Shown here: in pieces, positions 11,660 to 24,548 of the stretch
How positions within the stretch are numbered: the first letter of the stretch is position 1
Layout of the letters: each line of letters opens with the position of its first letter
Assembly: GCA_020081605.1 (NCBI GenBank)
Contig: JAHREC010000030.1
Location: 1,364,001-1,428,000, forward strand
Length of the DNA: 64,000 bases
DNA from: Albifimbria verrucaria
Lineage: Eukaryota; Ascomycota; Sordariomycetes; Hypocreales; Stachybotryaceae
Direction of reading: 5' to 3'
Program-made: the position numbers and the translations under genes
Notes under the pieces: model-generated
What the model saw: the letters and a program-made list of their open reading frames with translations, nothing else
What the model was told of the DNA's origin: nothing
Databases searched by the model: none

Positions 11660-12536
11660 GGCGATATAAAAGCAAGATTACTGAACTGGTCGATTGAAAC
11701 TTCTCGTTTCGGACGCTGTTAGGTTCGAGAAGAGAGAGCTTCGTTAAATAAACGAGCTTGAAATGACGAGTGTTCCAGATGAAGAATAAATTGTTATTTA
11801 TTCAGACATGCTAGAGTAGTTTGTTTCCTTGCGCAGGTATGTTAAGAAGCGTCAGGCATTGTGAAACCTGCGGCTGATAATCCATTGATATGGAATATAT
11901 GAGATTGCATAAGTCATTCTCAATCTGCTAGCCTCGACAGGGCGGATTTGTCAACTGTAACTCAGCTGGATCCACAAAAGGAATAGGTTATGTCTCAGAC
12001 AGATCAGTTTTAGTGCACACTGCTGTTGAGCAGTCCTGAGATTTGCGTCGACCAAGATGTGGCCCGGACACATTGTATAATGGTCAACAACAGAAATTAG
12101 TTCTCAGCCCACTCACACTCCACTACGTTGTCTAGATTAATTCGTTAGAATCAGTGGTTTCAATGATATCTGAATAATAATCTCGATCGACTAGGCACTT
12201 TCTCTTCGCCACGACGCCGACACGAGATATTGAAAATTTGAAAAAAAAAAAAACACTTGCATTTGGAGCCGTTGATCTCACTCACCAAATAATTTATGAC
12301 CAGTTATAATCAAATGAATTTGGTGTACACTTAGCAGTATAAGCATTCAGATCCTTATAAGATTCTAAGTCAAATAGGTCGAATAATCACTGGCATTCGG
12401 TTTCTCAGCCTTAAGGGCAACCTCGTTTTTTTTCATGGCCGACTAACCGATTAGCAACTAAGAAGAGCTGCGAAGATGGTCCTTCATAATCCAGGCCTCT
12501 AACTTATATATCATAAATTAATAAACCATACCCTTC
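11660..12536. other. AT-rich non-coding spacer with poly-A tract
   Basis: No protein-like frame. An A run of about a dozen bases lies at about 12240. Confidence 0.55.
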
Positions 12537-13172
12537 TTAGTCTGCACCGCCAGTATCACAAAAGTTCGAGTTACAGCTTGAACTTCTACAGCACTTTCCT
12601 TCCTGTTTCGTCCCTTTACCACAACATTCATGCGTTTTTCCAGGACAAACTCCCTTAACTGCACAGCCTTCTCCTACTCCTGTTCCACACCAACACTTTC
12701 CGTCCACCACAATTCCTCGTCCACAACAACCCCCGCTCTTCGGGACCTCTCCACAGTCTCCACAGGGTTTTTGCTTGCATATACCGTCGGTGCAAGTTAA
12801 AGCCTCTTCACTAAACAACTTTTCCTTGCATCCAGAAAAACAATCGCATTCATACCCAGCATCCCCTCTTGCGAGCGACAGATTCCTTGGACGCACTTGG
12901 CTGGCCCGGGAGGAGTGAACATATGAGGCTTTTTGGGAAGGCTTTTTCACATTCTTGTTTCGTGGATGTACAATCCGTATCTTTCTTGCACTCGCCGCCA
13001 ACTTTGAGACATCGATGAGCATTGGCAATAAATACACCTCCTAAGCGAAGCTGCCCTGTGGGTAGTGGCTTAATATTTGCGCAAGTAGAGGGAATAATGG
13101 TGCCTTGACTTCGAATGATGCAACCATGGCTACATAAACCAAGGTAAAGTAGATAATATTTATGATTCGCAT
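12537..13172 (-). CDS. Secreted cysteine-rich protein (effector-like), frame-broken
   Basis: The start at 13172 gives a hydrophobic leader (IIYFTLVYVAMVASF), likely a signal peptide. The body is strongly cysteine-rich: first RCLKVGGECKKDTDC and further Cys, then CDCFSGC, CGDCG, GGCCGRG, CWCG, ECCGKG and CC, ending near Asn-Phe-Cys. The middle segment lies in another frame, with breaks at about 13096-13100 and at CCCC 12863-12866; the second needs two missing or one extra base. Length is about 210 residues. No family was recognised. The repeated Cys-Cys and Cys-X-Cys spacing suggests a disulphide-rich extracellular protein; an effector or cell-wall role is only inference. Confidence 0.6.
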
Positions 13173-14962
13173 TGTGAAGATAGGATTTAATACAGATTGA
13201 TTAGTGTAAGGCCAGGTTGAGGACAAGGACCTAATAACTATTTAAATACTTCAGCGACACAAATGAAATTCATACTACCCCTAAGCTTGGCTAGCTAGAG
13301 GATTATAAGCTTAGTCTATAGTGTCTTACTTTATCACACTATGCGTCAGGTTAAGATAGTAAGATAAACCGAAAATTGATATACATTACAAGCAGTATCT
13401 CTCATTATATAACTTGTTTTTAGCATCAGACTTACATAATACTATCTTAGATTCAAGTCATAATATCCTAACACTTATAGGAACCTGATCCAGGTGATCT
13501 AGGCCGTCTAAGACATCTAAGTGATCAAATAATCCCAGCTGTCACAGCGACGCAGTTCAGCTTGACCGCTAAGCTAAGCTGAATTTCCTAACCTCCGGCT
13601 GCCCTGATCCTGTGGGTGCCCTGACCACGCGGTTGGGCTGGCCTCTTGGCTGCGCGTACAAAACCCGACATTGGTGCACTTGAGTCAGGTTTCCTCTGCC
13701 CCCAAGCTACGTAAGAATTTTTTGGGGGATCAGCTTCAGTGACATATAAGTGAATCAGGAAGGGCCGATTATTATAATGTGACGCTTCTCGGGTTACAAA
13801 ACAAGTCTCTCGTAAATTACATAAGAGGAAACCCTAGGATAGTTTGTGTGGTAAGCCTGAGTAGATGTTATATCAAAGACGGCAGAAAATATTTTCTCAT
13901 CTAAGTAGAGCCCTTTTTGTATGTACTAAAGGTATCGAGTTAACCTCTACGAAACACATAGCTTTACAAGCAAATCAACTGAAACGTCCATATAGCGAGC
14001 TAGTGAGACTTACTGCGGGCATAAAGGCAGGATAATGTGGAAGCACTTTCGATGTTGGCAAATGCCTAATTTTCGAGACATTGGTGACGTTGACGAAAGA
14101 TGACTGTAGTCATATAGATATCGACTACGTTGAGCCTTACCTTGGCCAAAATTGGAGCTAGCGAAATCGCCATTAGAGCCCTTGGACAAAAGATGTGCGC
14201 CTAAGCCTTGTATAATATCGGATATTTACGTGAATAACATGACCACTCTGATCGATATCTCGAGTTAAGAGTTGTTGAATGTGCTCTTCAATCTTGAAGT
14301 AAACGTAGGGGCAGTTCGCAGCTAGCCTGCAGCCTGGGTTTTGTGTTACCAACTTGTATGGTGTTCGTCATGCGTTGGCGGACCCATGATTTTGAGTCTA
14401 TTATGAATAGCAGCGGCGATAGCTTACGCGCAGTTATTACAAAACCGGGACGTAGTAGAAAGCAAGTTCAACCACGAGGGCCCTTCGATGACGCCATTTG
14501 GCATGTTCACACACATTCAACTTTCAACCTGTCCTACCAGTGTATTGTTTACTTCTGGAGACCAATAAGCCTATATTATAGCTATTCCTAAGGTATTACT
14601 GTACATAAGATCTCTGCACTAGAAATATCCAATGTCTCACTTTGATGGTACAAGAGAGGAATCGTTAATACGCTGGATAAATTTATGTAAAAACATTTTA
14701 CATTTTATTTATACATAATCGCAAAGCCGCCGTGTAACTTGATTATTATTTTCATCACTTTGTATCACGCGGCAAAGGATCTGCACTCTGTGGTCTTCTG
14801 ATCGAGGAAATGAGGTTGATGCCTCCTCATTGTGTCTGACTGCAGACCTAGTTCGTCCGGCTAACTCCACACTAAGGCCGCACTCCACATTCGTAGCTCG
14901 CTCGACATCATACATGCTTCCTCTCATAACCTTTTTTTTTTCCAGTCGAGATCCTTTATAGA
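13173..14962. other. AT-rich gene desert with a GC-richer island
   Basis: Mostly AT-rich with no genes seen. A GC-richer block at about 13480-13700 stands out from its surroundings and has short open frames with internal stops; it may be a decayed repeat. A T tract plus CCAG at about 14931-14945 looks like a 3' splice site just before the methyltransferase ATG, so a 5' UTR intron is possible. Confidence 0.45.
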
Positions 14963-15866
14963 ATGGCTCATCGGAATCGTTACCTGCCTGGTCATAGGCC
15001 ATCGCAGGTGAAACATCACGAATGGCGTACCGCGGAGAACAGTGCTGCTTTCCTGCTACCGACACTAGGCGCAATGAGCGAACGAAAGCCTGATCTACGC
15101 CTGCTTGATGTAGGGGCAGGTTCTGGCACGATCACAACGTCGCTCGCAAAACACATGCCCCAAGGTATCGTCACAGCGACCGACATTTCAGAATCCATTC
15201 TGGACAGGGCCCGAGAGCTGGCTCAAAAGTCTGGCATTGGCGAAAATGTTGTTTTCATGCAAGCTAACGTTTTCCAACTTCCTTTCTCCGATGCCTCGTT
15301 CGATGTAACCCATGCCCACCAAGTTCTCTCGCACCTAAGGGCTCCAGTAGATGCACTTCGTGAGATGCTGCGCGTCACAAAACCAGGTGGGGTCGTGGCC
15401 GTACGTGAAAGCGATCTCCGAACATGGTGTTGTTGGCCTGAAATGACCGATGTCAATCGATTTCACGAGATCCTTTATCAAGTCCATGAGTCGGCTGGTG
15501 GCTCTTCAAAAATGGGGCGGCAGCTAGTTTCACTGGCGTTGGCAGCTGGATCTCCGCGAAACAAGATTGAAGCAACTTATGGGACGTGGTGCTACAGTGA
15601 GCCAGCCGACAGAAAGCTTTGGGGTTTGTTTTGACCATTTTTACAACTTCTATTCAGTAGTGGCAGACTATGCTAATTGTTGACAACTTGTAGCTGAGGC
15701 AATGGAAGAAAGACTACTCGATGGAGAGATTCGAAAAGAGGCCGTGCGGTTGGGGATCTCCACAGAAAAAGAGCTTGATGACATTGCCGATGGTTGGAAG
15801 AGATGGTCTGACATGGAAGATGCCAGTTTCGGAATGATGCACGGTGAGATTTTGATCAGAAATTGA
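14963..15866 (+). CDS. SAM-dependent class I methyltransferase (UbiE/Methyltransf_11-like)
   Basis: Intact, 277 residues. SAM-binding motif I is LLDVGAGSGTITTSLA (about residues 46-61). It is followed by the acidic motif TATDIS, then SFDVTHAHQVLSHL and MLRVTKPGGVVAVRE, the standard order for Methyltransf_11/25 enzymes. An intron at 15624-15693 splits an Ala codon within LWAEAMEERL. It resembles the many fungal UbiE-like small-molecule methyltransferases; substrate unknown. No signal peptide or membrane segment, so probably cytosolic. No pathway partner is adjacent. Confidence 0.92.
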
Positions 15867-16889
15867 CGTATGTGAAGACACTCCAAAACGACAATGCTTC
15901 GGAGGCTGAATCAGTGGAGAAGAAAAGGGCTTGTTCCTCGAGGCTGGGCGAATGGAAGCATGCGTACTTGTTCACACAGAGCCACAGGGGTGATGAGAAC
16001 GACTTAATCACTACAGCAAGGGTTGTTCATATAACAGAATTTTAGCTTGGACTTCATTTGGAAGCTGGGGTGCTCTGTTACGATTCAAATTGAAGGCTAC
16101 AGTTTGCTCATGAAGCATGTTTCTAGTTAATGCAGAACTCCAATGGGTACTACATTCGCTCTCACATTGATTCTCGTTGAACTACAAGAAATTGCCTTCA
16201 TAGAAGTCTACCATCTTTAAGCGTCAAGAGGCTTGTGATCACCCCAAGTATCCAGACGATACGAGCGTTAGCTTGTTGATGATATTGCACATCTGTCCGC
16301 CACAAAAACTTGTCGTCAACTTAACCTCAAGCTAGCCCAGCAATGCCACATCGCCATGAGGCCTTAAATGAGCTAGATTGACTGTTTCTCACACGAATTA
16401 GTATCTCATCACCGCATAACCTTGCATGCATCTTTTACCCCGGTAAAGCGGGGCGCCTATATTCCCTGCTCCAAAGCCGCATTCTCACATTTCGGAAGCT
16501 CCTCCTCCGCCCAGCACAATAACAACGCCCAAGCCCCAAGCTTCACCAGCTCATGTTCCCATGTTACAAATACACTCGATTCGGTCAAGCGCAGTATTCC
16601 AAGGGCTCGGCGCCATATAACTGACGTTTGCGCTTGCCAGGGCACAGATCTTACCACTTTGAGATTGAATCGCACCTTGACACCCTCCGGCTTGGAACTC
16701 CGTAACGGCTTGGTTCTCGCTTGTTTTTACATCCTCCAGATGATCAATAGTTCAATGATAGACGGAAGAGCGGAATGTCGGCTAGCCATCCTTCTTGGCA
16801 CCGGTATAAAAGTGCTTTGTGCACTCTTCGTTCTCTGCTCATTTTCGTAGTAACGGTTCTGTCTCAAGTTGGCCAACCAATATATCGCC
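15867..16889. promoter_or_regulatory. GH6 promoter region
   Basis: A TATA box (TATAAAAG) sits at 16805-16812, about 80 bases before the ATG. Two CreA-type SYGGRG sites face opposite ways at 16438-16443 (CCCCGG) and 16448-16453 (GCGGGG), about 440 bases upstream. Frames in this stretch lack protein-like composition. Confidence 0.55.
16805..16812 (+). promoter_or_regulatory. TATA box of GH6 gene
   Basis: TATAAAAG, 78 bases upstream of the start codon at 16890. Confidence 0.65.
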
Positions 16890-18251
16890 ATGGCTGTGAG
16901 AAGACTTGCGTTTGCCGCTGCCCTGACTTCCAGCGTCTTCGCTGCGAAAGCCAAGTGTAAGCCTGCTGCTTCTTACGATGGCAGTCCTTTTGAGGGCATT
17001 CAATTGCGTCCCGATCCTTATTACCTTAACGAGCTGCAAACTCTTGCCATCCCTCAGCTGCCTGAAGAACTCGTACCAGCTGCTGAACAGTTGACCGAAA
17101 TATCGACTTTCCAATGGCTGTAAGTTTACCATCCTTTCGTGTGGAAAACAAAATAGCTTCGGTATGGATTCTGGAAATTGAGTATTAATTATTTCCAGTG
17201 ATAAAATTGAGAAGCTTGACCTTTTGAACACCACTTTGCACGAGATTCGCGCAGAGAACGACAAGGGCGCCAACCCCCTTTGCTCATACCATTGTCGTGT
17301 ATAATTTCCCTGACAGAGATTGTTCTGCTGAATCCTCTGCGGGCGAGCTCCTCCTTTCTGAAGATGGCCTGAACCGTTACAAGACCGAGTATATCGATCC
17401 CATTGTTGATCTACTCAAAGAATTCCGCGATGTTCGCACAATAATTGCCTACGGTAAGTAACTTTAACCTATCCGCTAGAGTGTCTTTTTACTTATTAAA
17501 CTTAGAGCCTGATGGACTGGCCAACTTGATCACCAACATGGGAGTCGAGAAGTGCGCCAATGCTGCTCGTAAGTTCACCAATTCATGATTCTCTACGTAT
17601 TGGATTCTCAAAATTCGTTCAGCTGCCTACCGAGAATCAACTGAATACGCTCTTGCTGCATTCGACCTGCCGAACGTAGCCGTATATATCGATGCGGGTC
17701 ACGCTGGCTGGCTCGGATGGGATGGCAACCTACCTTCCACCGCAGAGATTTACGCTGAGCTGTATCGCAATGCGGGCTCGCCTAAATCGACCCGTGGCTT
17801 GGTTACCAACATCTCTAATTACAACGGATATCGCCTGTCTAGCCCACCTAACTATACTGAACCCAATGCACAATGGGACGAATCTCGCTTTCACGAAGCA
17901 ATCGCGCCCTTCCTCGAACAAAACGGGTTTCCAGCTCATTTCATTGTCGACCAAGGCCGTGCAGGCAGACAACCAGGCGGCCGTCAAGAATGGGGCCACT
18001 GGTGCAACATTCGTGACTCAGGCTTTGGGCCTCGCCCCGACATTGACCCATCGACCGAGATCTTGGACGCTATTGTATGGATCAAGCCTGGTGGCGAGTC
18101 AGATGGCACCAGCGACAGCAGTGCCGTCCGCTTTGATGAGATGTGTGTAGGTCCTTCAGCTTTTGTACCAGCGCCTGAGGCTGGTGGATGGTTCCAGGAG
18201 TACTTCGAAATGCTCTTGGTCAACGCTGACCCACCTTTTGCGACCTCATAA
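16890..18251 (+). CDS. GH6 cellobiohydrolase/endoglucanase, catalytic domain only
   Basis: Secreted cellulase. Signal peptide MAVRRLAFAAALTSSVFA, then the GH6 barrel with no CBM1. The catalytic-site segments are visible: FPDRDCS, EPDGLANL (the general-acid Asp in this family), YIDAGHAGWLGW and KPGGESDGTSD. Three introns (17120-17198, 17454-17505, 17569-17622) were placed; the second splits the Glu codon of EPDG. One frame break at CCCCC 17274-17278 needs two missing or one extra base, after which about 392 codons result, normal for GH6. Expected to act from chain ends of cellulose, releasing cellobiose. The promoter has paired CreA-type sites and a TATA box, consistent with carbon repression. 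Confidence 0.93.
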
Positions 18252-19067
18252 AACCAGTAGCAGTTTACTGGGGAATATAGGATGGATCCCATGGGATGAA
18301 CGAAAGGATGAGGCATTTTTCTAGATATTTTGCCAATATATATTGTGGACAAGGGCCCAATATGTGGACTTGAATACCTGTTATATCCCCGATGTAACAG
18401 CCAATATGTTCAAGCATGTTCATCATTGCACGACAACGCCTACAGTCCAATGTAGTGCATTCCTATCACCCTGATTGCTGTTGCTCTCTTGAATCAATAT
18501 ATTATGCATGCCCTAAATAATTTTTCTCATGAACCGGGGTGGAGGACTCTAGTTTAAGTTAACATGGCAAAGAGCTGGAAACATTTCCAGATATATTGTC
18601 TTCGATACTACTGCCGAATATTTATCGTATTTACGTCACGTTATTACTTTTAGGATATAAAACAAAACTGTACGTCTAATCGAAAGACCTGTTACGACGA
18701 ATATCGTGACAATAATATAAATACGTGACAAGTGGGATCGAGCTTCATGTGTCATTTGGTTCGTTAATGTTCCATAGGAATATGAGCAGTAGTTATACCT
18801 TTGAGAAGGTAATCAAGTAAAACTGGTATATGGGAACTGCTATCAGAATGCATCCCTCCTCTTCCGAACTACTAAATGGTCTTTCTATATGACCTATAAC
18901 TCGTATAACGTAGCTCTCTGTATTGAAGGGACTTACATTTGTGTTTATTATCGGCTAAGACCCAAATCCTCCAGTTCATTTATTTTAGCCTATTTTTAAC
19001 CGGTCAATGTCCTAATCTTTCTAGATCTTCTAGACCTCAGGACGCTCGAGTAGATAAACTAAATTTC
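18252..19067. other. AT-rich non-coding spacer
   Basis: Intergenic stretch between convergent genes. Nothing supported beyond presumed 3' UTRs. Confidence 0.55.
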
Positions 19068-20284
19068 TCAATTGCTTTCGTTTTCTCTTGTAATTGACAA
19101 TTGATCCAGAATAGACTTATTGTGCTCGCCTAACTTCGGTACTGCTCCCATATATGCATCATCTAGTCGACTACATCCTGGGGGCAGCAGAGTCGGAACC
19201 ACACCGCTGGGTGTCTGAATCTCCGTCCATCGATTTCGTGCCTTGAGCTGCTCATGCTTCCAGACGCCTTGCATATCGTTTACCATCGCATTGGCTATTT
19301 TGGCGTTATCTAGCAGGTTGGCAACCTGTTTTGCACTGAGAGTTGCAAATTTGTCATGTATTATAGTCTTGAGCGCATCCCGATTCTCGTTGCGTAAGGA
19401 ATTGTTCTTAAATCGAACATCCGTTGCCAGTCCTGGGTTTTCAAGAACATCCCGACACAAATTGACCCATTCTCGCTCGTTTTGGACTCCCAACATAACA
19501 GAGCCTTGTCCACCGGTTTTAAATGGTCCGTAGGGGTAAATTGTGGCATGAGATGCCCCGGCAGACTTGGGACCAGGGGCATCGTCCATAGTGTAGTAAA
19601 GTGGAAATCCCATCCATTCAACCATACTTTCAAGCATGGAAATATCAATCCTTGATCCCATACCAGTTTTCTGCCTCTTCAGAAGAGCAGCCAAGATATT
19701 TGAGTATGCATACATGGCCGCAGATATGTCTGCAATCGAGATACCCACCTTGGCTGGCTCTGCTTCTGTTCCAGTGACTGAAAGTAAGCCTGCCTCACTT
19801 TGTACCAGAAGATCATAGGCTTTCTTGTCACGCAGCGGCCCATCCGATCCGTACCCAGAGATGTCGCATACAATAAGCCTAGAATTTTGTTTTTAAGGCT
19901 GTCATATGATAACCCTAGCCTATCGGTTGCTCCTGGTGCCAGATTTTGGACAAAAACATCGGCTTTCTGCAGCAACTTCTGGAGTACCTCAAAATCCTCC
20001 GGGTTCTTGACATCCAGTTCAAGGCTTTTCTTGGAGCGATTAGCCCAAACAAAATGTGACGAGGAGCCTCTCACACGTGTATCGTAATGGCGCGCGAAGT
20101 CGCCCTCACCACGTCGCTCAATCTTAATCACTTGAGCGCCAAGATCTGCGAGATGTCGTGTGCAGAGCGGTGCAGCAATGGCTTGCTCAAGACTGACAAC
20201 AAGTATGCCGTCAAGGGGCAAATGCTGCCCCTTTGTCAGTGGAGCAGCCGTGCATTCCGTGGCTGTTGAAAGTTCCCGTTTCAT
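19068..20284 (-). CDS. CoA-transferase family III (CaiB/BaiF type)
   Basis: About 406 codons. The N-terminus has the family signature LDGILVVSLEQAIAAPLCTRHLADLGAQVIKIE (split here only by reading length), then HFVWANRSKKSLELD, ISGYGSDGPLRDKKAYDLL, SVTGTEAEPAKVGISIADI (with the conserved Asp used as the aspartyl-CoA nucleophile), and a C-terminal NKSIL motif. One frame break at TTTT 19885-19888 (plus strand) is repaired by one missing base. The start at 20284 (MKRELSTATE) is preferred; upstream in-frame Met codons reach 20446 but homologues normally start close to the first domain. Role: transfer of CoA between carboxylic acids, often mitochondrial or peroxisomal. Confidence 0.9.
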
Positions 20285-21072
20285 GGTGAATGACGAATGA
20301 ATCATTCCATGTCGCAATGTACGTTTATGGCTATTATCGACCTTGGCACGGAAGCGAGTCCATGAGAATGCTGGCTTCCGTCCGTGTATTTGTGTGGAAC
20401 GAAAGAGCACCCGGCCCGCGCTCATCGCAAAAGACTCATGCATCACGTTGTAATGTGGAAATGGGGAAAGCAGAGATGTTATGACCGCCCCGCGCTTTCG
20501 ATTCGGCGAGCATCTCAGGGTACTAAGGTGACGGAGCTTGAAACACGCTGCTCCTTAGCCAAGTGGGACAACCCGCCATCTCCCCGCGCCCTGACCAAAG
20601 CTGCTGAACCTTTATTTATGTGGGGTGATTGCTCTGAACTGGCGCCTTCATGGTTGACCCACAGAAACAGCGGCTTCAGTAGTTGGCAACTTCACATGCC
20701 TTAGACATTTGGAGGGTGGGTTTGTGAAAAGCAGTATAAGTAGCGAATATGCATACAGGTTTCGAGGGCTAATCATTATGTGATGTTTCATAAATAGAAT
20801 TTTATCGATCTATGGGTATGAAATATATGAAATATCTGTCCTAGCATTAATAACTTCAAGAAGCGTTCTCATTTATCACATCTCTAAACGGACTACACGC
20901 TTTGATGCACTATCCACTGGTTAATAATTGATGAACGAATATCCTGTCCTTGGCAAAGGAACGAGATTTGGAGTTCTTGAGGTTTCATGCGGGCAATAGC
21001 CATAACGAAATAATCACCAGCCATTTCCTTATTTGTTGACTTCAGTCCTTCGCAATTATGTTGGCTTGTGCA
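20285..21072. other. Non-coding, CoA-transferase promoter side
   Basis: Nothing else supported. The half near 20290-20700 is moderately GC-rich, the rest AT-rich. Confidence 0.45.
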
Positions 21073-22093
21073 TCACATAAACTCAGACCGAATTCGCCCG
21101 AAATCGCCTGTGTCTCGAACATTCTTGCGAACTTTGTCATTTGCCTTCGCCGTGGCCATCCATTGGGGATCATTTGGATCCAAACCATAGCCGAGGTCTT
21201 TATGTATGAGTATGCGCACCACTATCTGGGTGCCTACAATCGTAATGTTCATCCATGTATCAGTGTAGCACATGGCACAGCAAACATTCTGGGGCTGTAA
21301 ATTGGTGTCTGATTGCCACTCTCCGCTGAACTTGTGACCCAGAATATTAGATAGGCTGTACTTGAGCCCGAACTGGTGGACACCGTCTCGGGTTTTCATC
21401 CATGCCGAATGGAGCTTTCGCGTCATGTGCGGACACAAGACGATTTTACGCAGGCTTGAGAAGATCAAGAATTGTTTCTGAAACCCCACTTCTGGTTCTC
21501 TGGCTCAATTTCATTCGCAACATTAAGCGAAAGATCATACTCCAAGAGAAAGGTACCAATTGCACTGATTTTGGGTGTGATTGTCCAGCATGTTTGGGTG
21601 TTTTACAACAAGCGAGCGCTTGGAGAGGTGATCTTGAATTCGGGTGGCATACTTTGCCGGTATCCGAAGAATTAAATATACACGACATGATAGCATTGAC
21701 GTGATAGAACGCAAGGGTGTAGACTAAAGACGCATGGACCTGTGGTAATGACCTTGTAGTTGCAGGGTCTATCCGAAGGCAGCTATGGATCTCAAAGCTA
21801 CCCTTATAATTCATGTCTTCTATATTTGCTTGATTTGTGTGTCGAGAAGATGGGTCATTTGCGATAGAATGCAGGCTCTTGTCGTGGTAGATGGTCTTCT
21901 GATCAGTGTTGTGATTTTCACAGCCAGTCGCCCGACCATGAGCGCATGGAAGATTGCATCTCCACCAGGACGCCATATTGTTATCGATCTCGGTCTTCTT
22001 TATGCCGTAATATTGAATAAGAATAACAGGGTATGCTGCAATAGCTTGAGCAGGCTCCTTATAGTGTGATTTTAGTTCCTCGCTGCTCCACAA
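21073..22093 (-). pseudogene. Unrecognised protein-coding region, several frame changes
   Basis: Protein-like composition runs on the minus strand across at least three frames: an opening frame from 22093, a short middle stretch containing GTFLLEYDLSLNVANEIEPE (about 21500-21570), and a last frame from about 21480 to 21073 with LKYSLSNILGHKFSGEWQSD, LDPNDPQWMATAKANDKVRK and RDTGDFGRIRSEF. I do not recognise the family. The stretch near LVYTLAFYHVNAIM is hydrophobic. The pattern fits one gene with missing bases, as elsewhere in the window, but the exact start and joins are unclear. Confidence 0.35.
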
Positions 22094-24548
22094 GATTCAT
22101 GCGTAAAAACCCTCTCTCTTCCTAACAGTGAAACAAGATACTGGTAAAAATGGTAGCTAGCTAGAAAGCGGGAAGCGGCTGCTGTTGCACATTCTACCTG
22201 ACCTTTGATGACATACTATTTGCCAAGTTAGATACAGCTGTCGTCCTACTGGTGGAAGCCTTTAGTCGTTATATTGTGTTTTGTTCAAGGCTTAGCAAAC
22301 TATCCAATCCTTTTTCTCGGCCAGGCCGGCTTTATAGTCAAATGCGTCTTTGATAGTCTGAATAAGGTTGGTAATTGTTACTGGATTAGTATGAGCAGTT
22401 ATGTCTTCGTCCTGCCTTTTGGGTCATAATCTCATTTACTATCGTTATCTGCACTAGAAATGAAGTCATTATTCTTGATCATTCCTGGACCAATGCTACA
22501 GATATTTAGTCCAGTACATCGGGGTATTTGCTAGAGCCTTGTTTATTGGAGGCATTGTCTTTAGTAAAAATCAGTTATCCTGATGGGAAAACCTATCCTT
22601 GCCTACCTAGCCTCCGCAATGCTGTCGTTAATATCGCATATTGCTATGAACAGCGCAGAATATAATGACGTAAGGATTGTAACACAAATCGCATCATGCT
22701 GCTCAATTCCAAGTGTCACTCATGCAGAAGCATTATTAGAAGATCTAATCTAATGGATGGTCAAGTCTGTGTCGATGGTTTTAGCCAGAAGCATGTTCAT
22801 TGTGTCATGCCAACGAGTAAACTCTCATGCCATCCAATCAGTGTCTGGAACGAATGCCAAATTTTGTGAGAGGAATTATGTCCGAGTCTCAATTTAGATG
22901 TACACCACCAGATTAAGTGTATGTAGCTTGATTCAATACGAAAGGGCTAATGAACCAGGACCTGCGAAAGGATAGTATTGACCCTCTGACGTGAGCAACC
23001 GACCTTGATGCAAGATAGTATGACAAAAGAATAAAAGATCCATGACGCCATTCCAGGCACAGAACGCTGTTATCCAGAAGTGACTGTCCATTAAGAAGAA
23101 AGACCAAAAAGCAGAGCCTAGCTGGGCCTGACACAGAAAACATATCAAGAGTGATGTTCTCTTTCCTGATTCAACCTACTTTGGCTGAGGTGAGCACTAT
23201 TCAACAGACTACGCGGGTCTTTGCATTAGCATGAACTAGAGAGGTTCTATCCTTGACTTAAGAAGATAGCTCACAAGTTTCGGGGATAGTAAGACCTCGG
23301 CCCTTGCATTAATTTGTACACTTCCTCTCAACTACTCGGTTGTGGCTACGTACAGAAGTCCTCTATTACATGTGGCGAGTTGATTACTGATCAGAGACAA
23401 GTTTTAATCCTATGAGCTCTTTATTGATACAAGTGGCATCAGCTTTGTAAGCGCTTTTGAGTAGTCCCAGCCAGTATCGTGACTGAGGATGTATGTTGGC
23501 TGTTTGGGCTATTTTCAACGTATGTACGGGAGTAAGCCGCACAACACAGTAGTGCAATATACGTGGCGATGAAGTAAATTAACTAATTACTATGGCGTTG
23601 AGTTTTGTCCCATTGACACGTGCAATAAAACCTCCATGATGACCACCTCGTGTAAGTTTGCAATTGACGTTGAAATATATTGTCTAGAAAATGGCTAAGT
23701 CAATTCGACATCACCCAACAATCAGTTCGCGAGGCGCATACCAGGCACATTATTATGCTATACTGGTATTCTAGATAGATTTGCGATCAGAGCAAAACGA
23801 GTTTTGTCCAATAAAGATTGTCAGCGGACCCTCGTTGGGCATTCTTCTAAAAACAAGCGTACGGTACAACTAATCATGTCATCTCTCAGGGGATTCAGAT
23901 TCTGAAGAATGCAAGCTAAAGAACCATATTAATCCTTTCGCCAGGCGAGTACGAGTCTTCGGCCCAATCAGTACAGTTGGAACCGGCCATATGAAGGAAG
24001 ATCGTCTCTGCACCCTGGCACGCGCAGCGACAAAAGATCCTGCCCACTTACCCGGCAGCGTTGCGAATGCATCTTCATCGTGGCAAACCCTATTATACTC
24101 ATCGGATCCGAACCAGAATTGATGTTATTTGGGTAGAGTTAGTCGATGGCGCCATAGTATAACCCATGGCTCGTGTGGGTCGGCCGAAGAAAAGCGACGC
24201 TATCATGTAACGTCGTCCCACCTGCGGTGCCGAACTGCCGATACGCCCTCTTAAAAGGTCCGGAAGCTTCATTGAATCGCAATAGATCACCGGGATGGCA
24301 TCATCCCGTAGTTCTCTTCCGGCGAAAGCGAAGATGCAAGGATAAGCTTTTCTTGGTTCAGCGACGAATACCATCAAATTCTAACCTTGCCACGCAGAAA
24401 ACTATGAACGTCTCGCCGTATTAAGACATGGCTCTGGCCCTCGAGGTCTTTGATGTGTGCTTGTATGCTGGAAATTGGGCACAAAAACTTGTCTCAAGCA
24501 TCAGTTTGTGGCTAGAGATTTAGTCGTTTCGCGCGTGCCGGCTGCATC
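22094..24548. other. Long AT-rich non-coding stretch
   Basis: About 2.4 kb. Small frames at 22913-23148 (minus, hydrophobic, 71-76 codons) and at 24099-24424 (both strands) could not be supported as genes. The last few hundred bases are presumed promoter of the OPT transporter. Confidence 0.5.

Noticed and set aside
22913..23148. Hydrophobic minus-strand frames of 71-76 codons
   Set aside because: Hydrophobicity alone is not enough; no start context, introns or family match.
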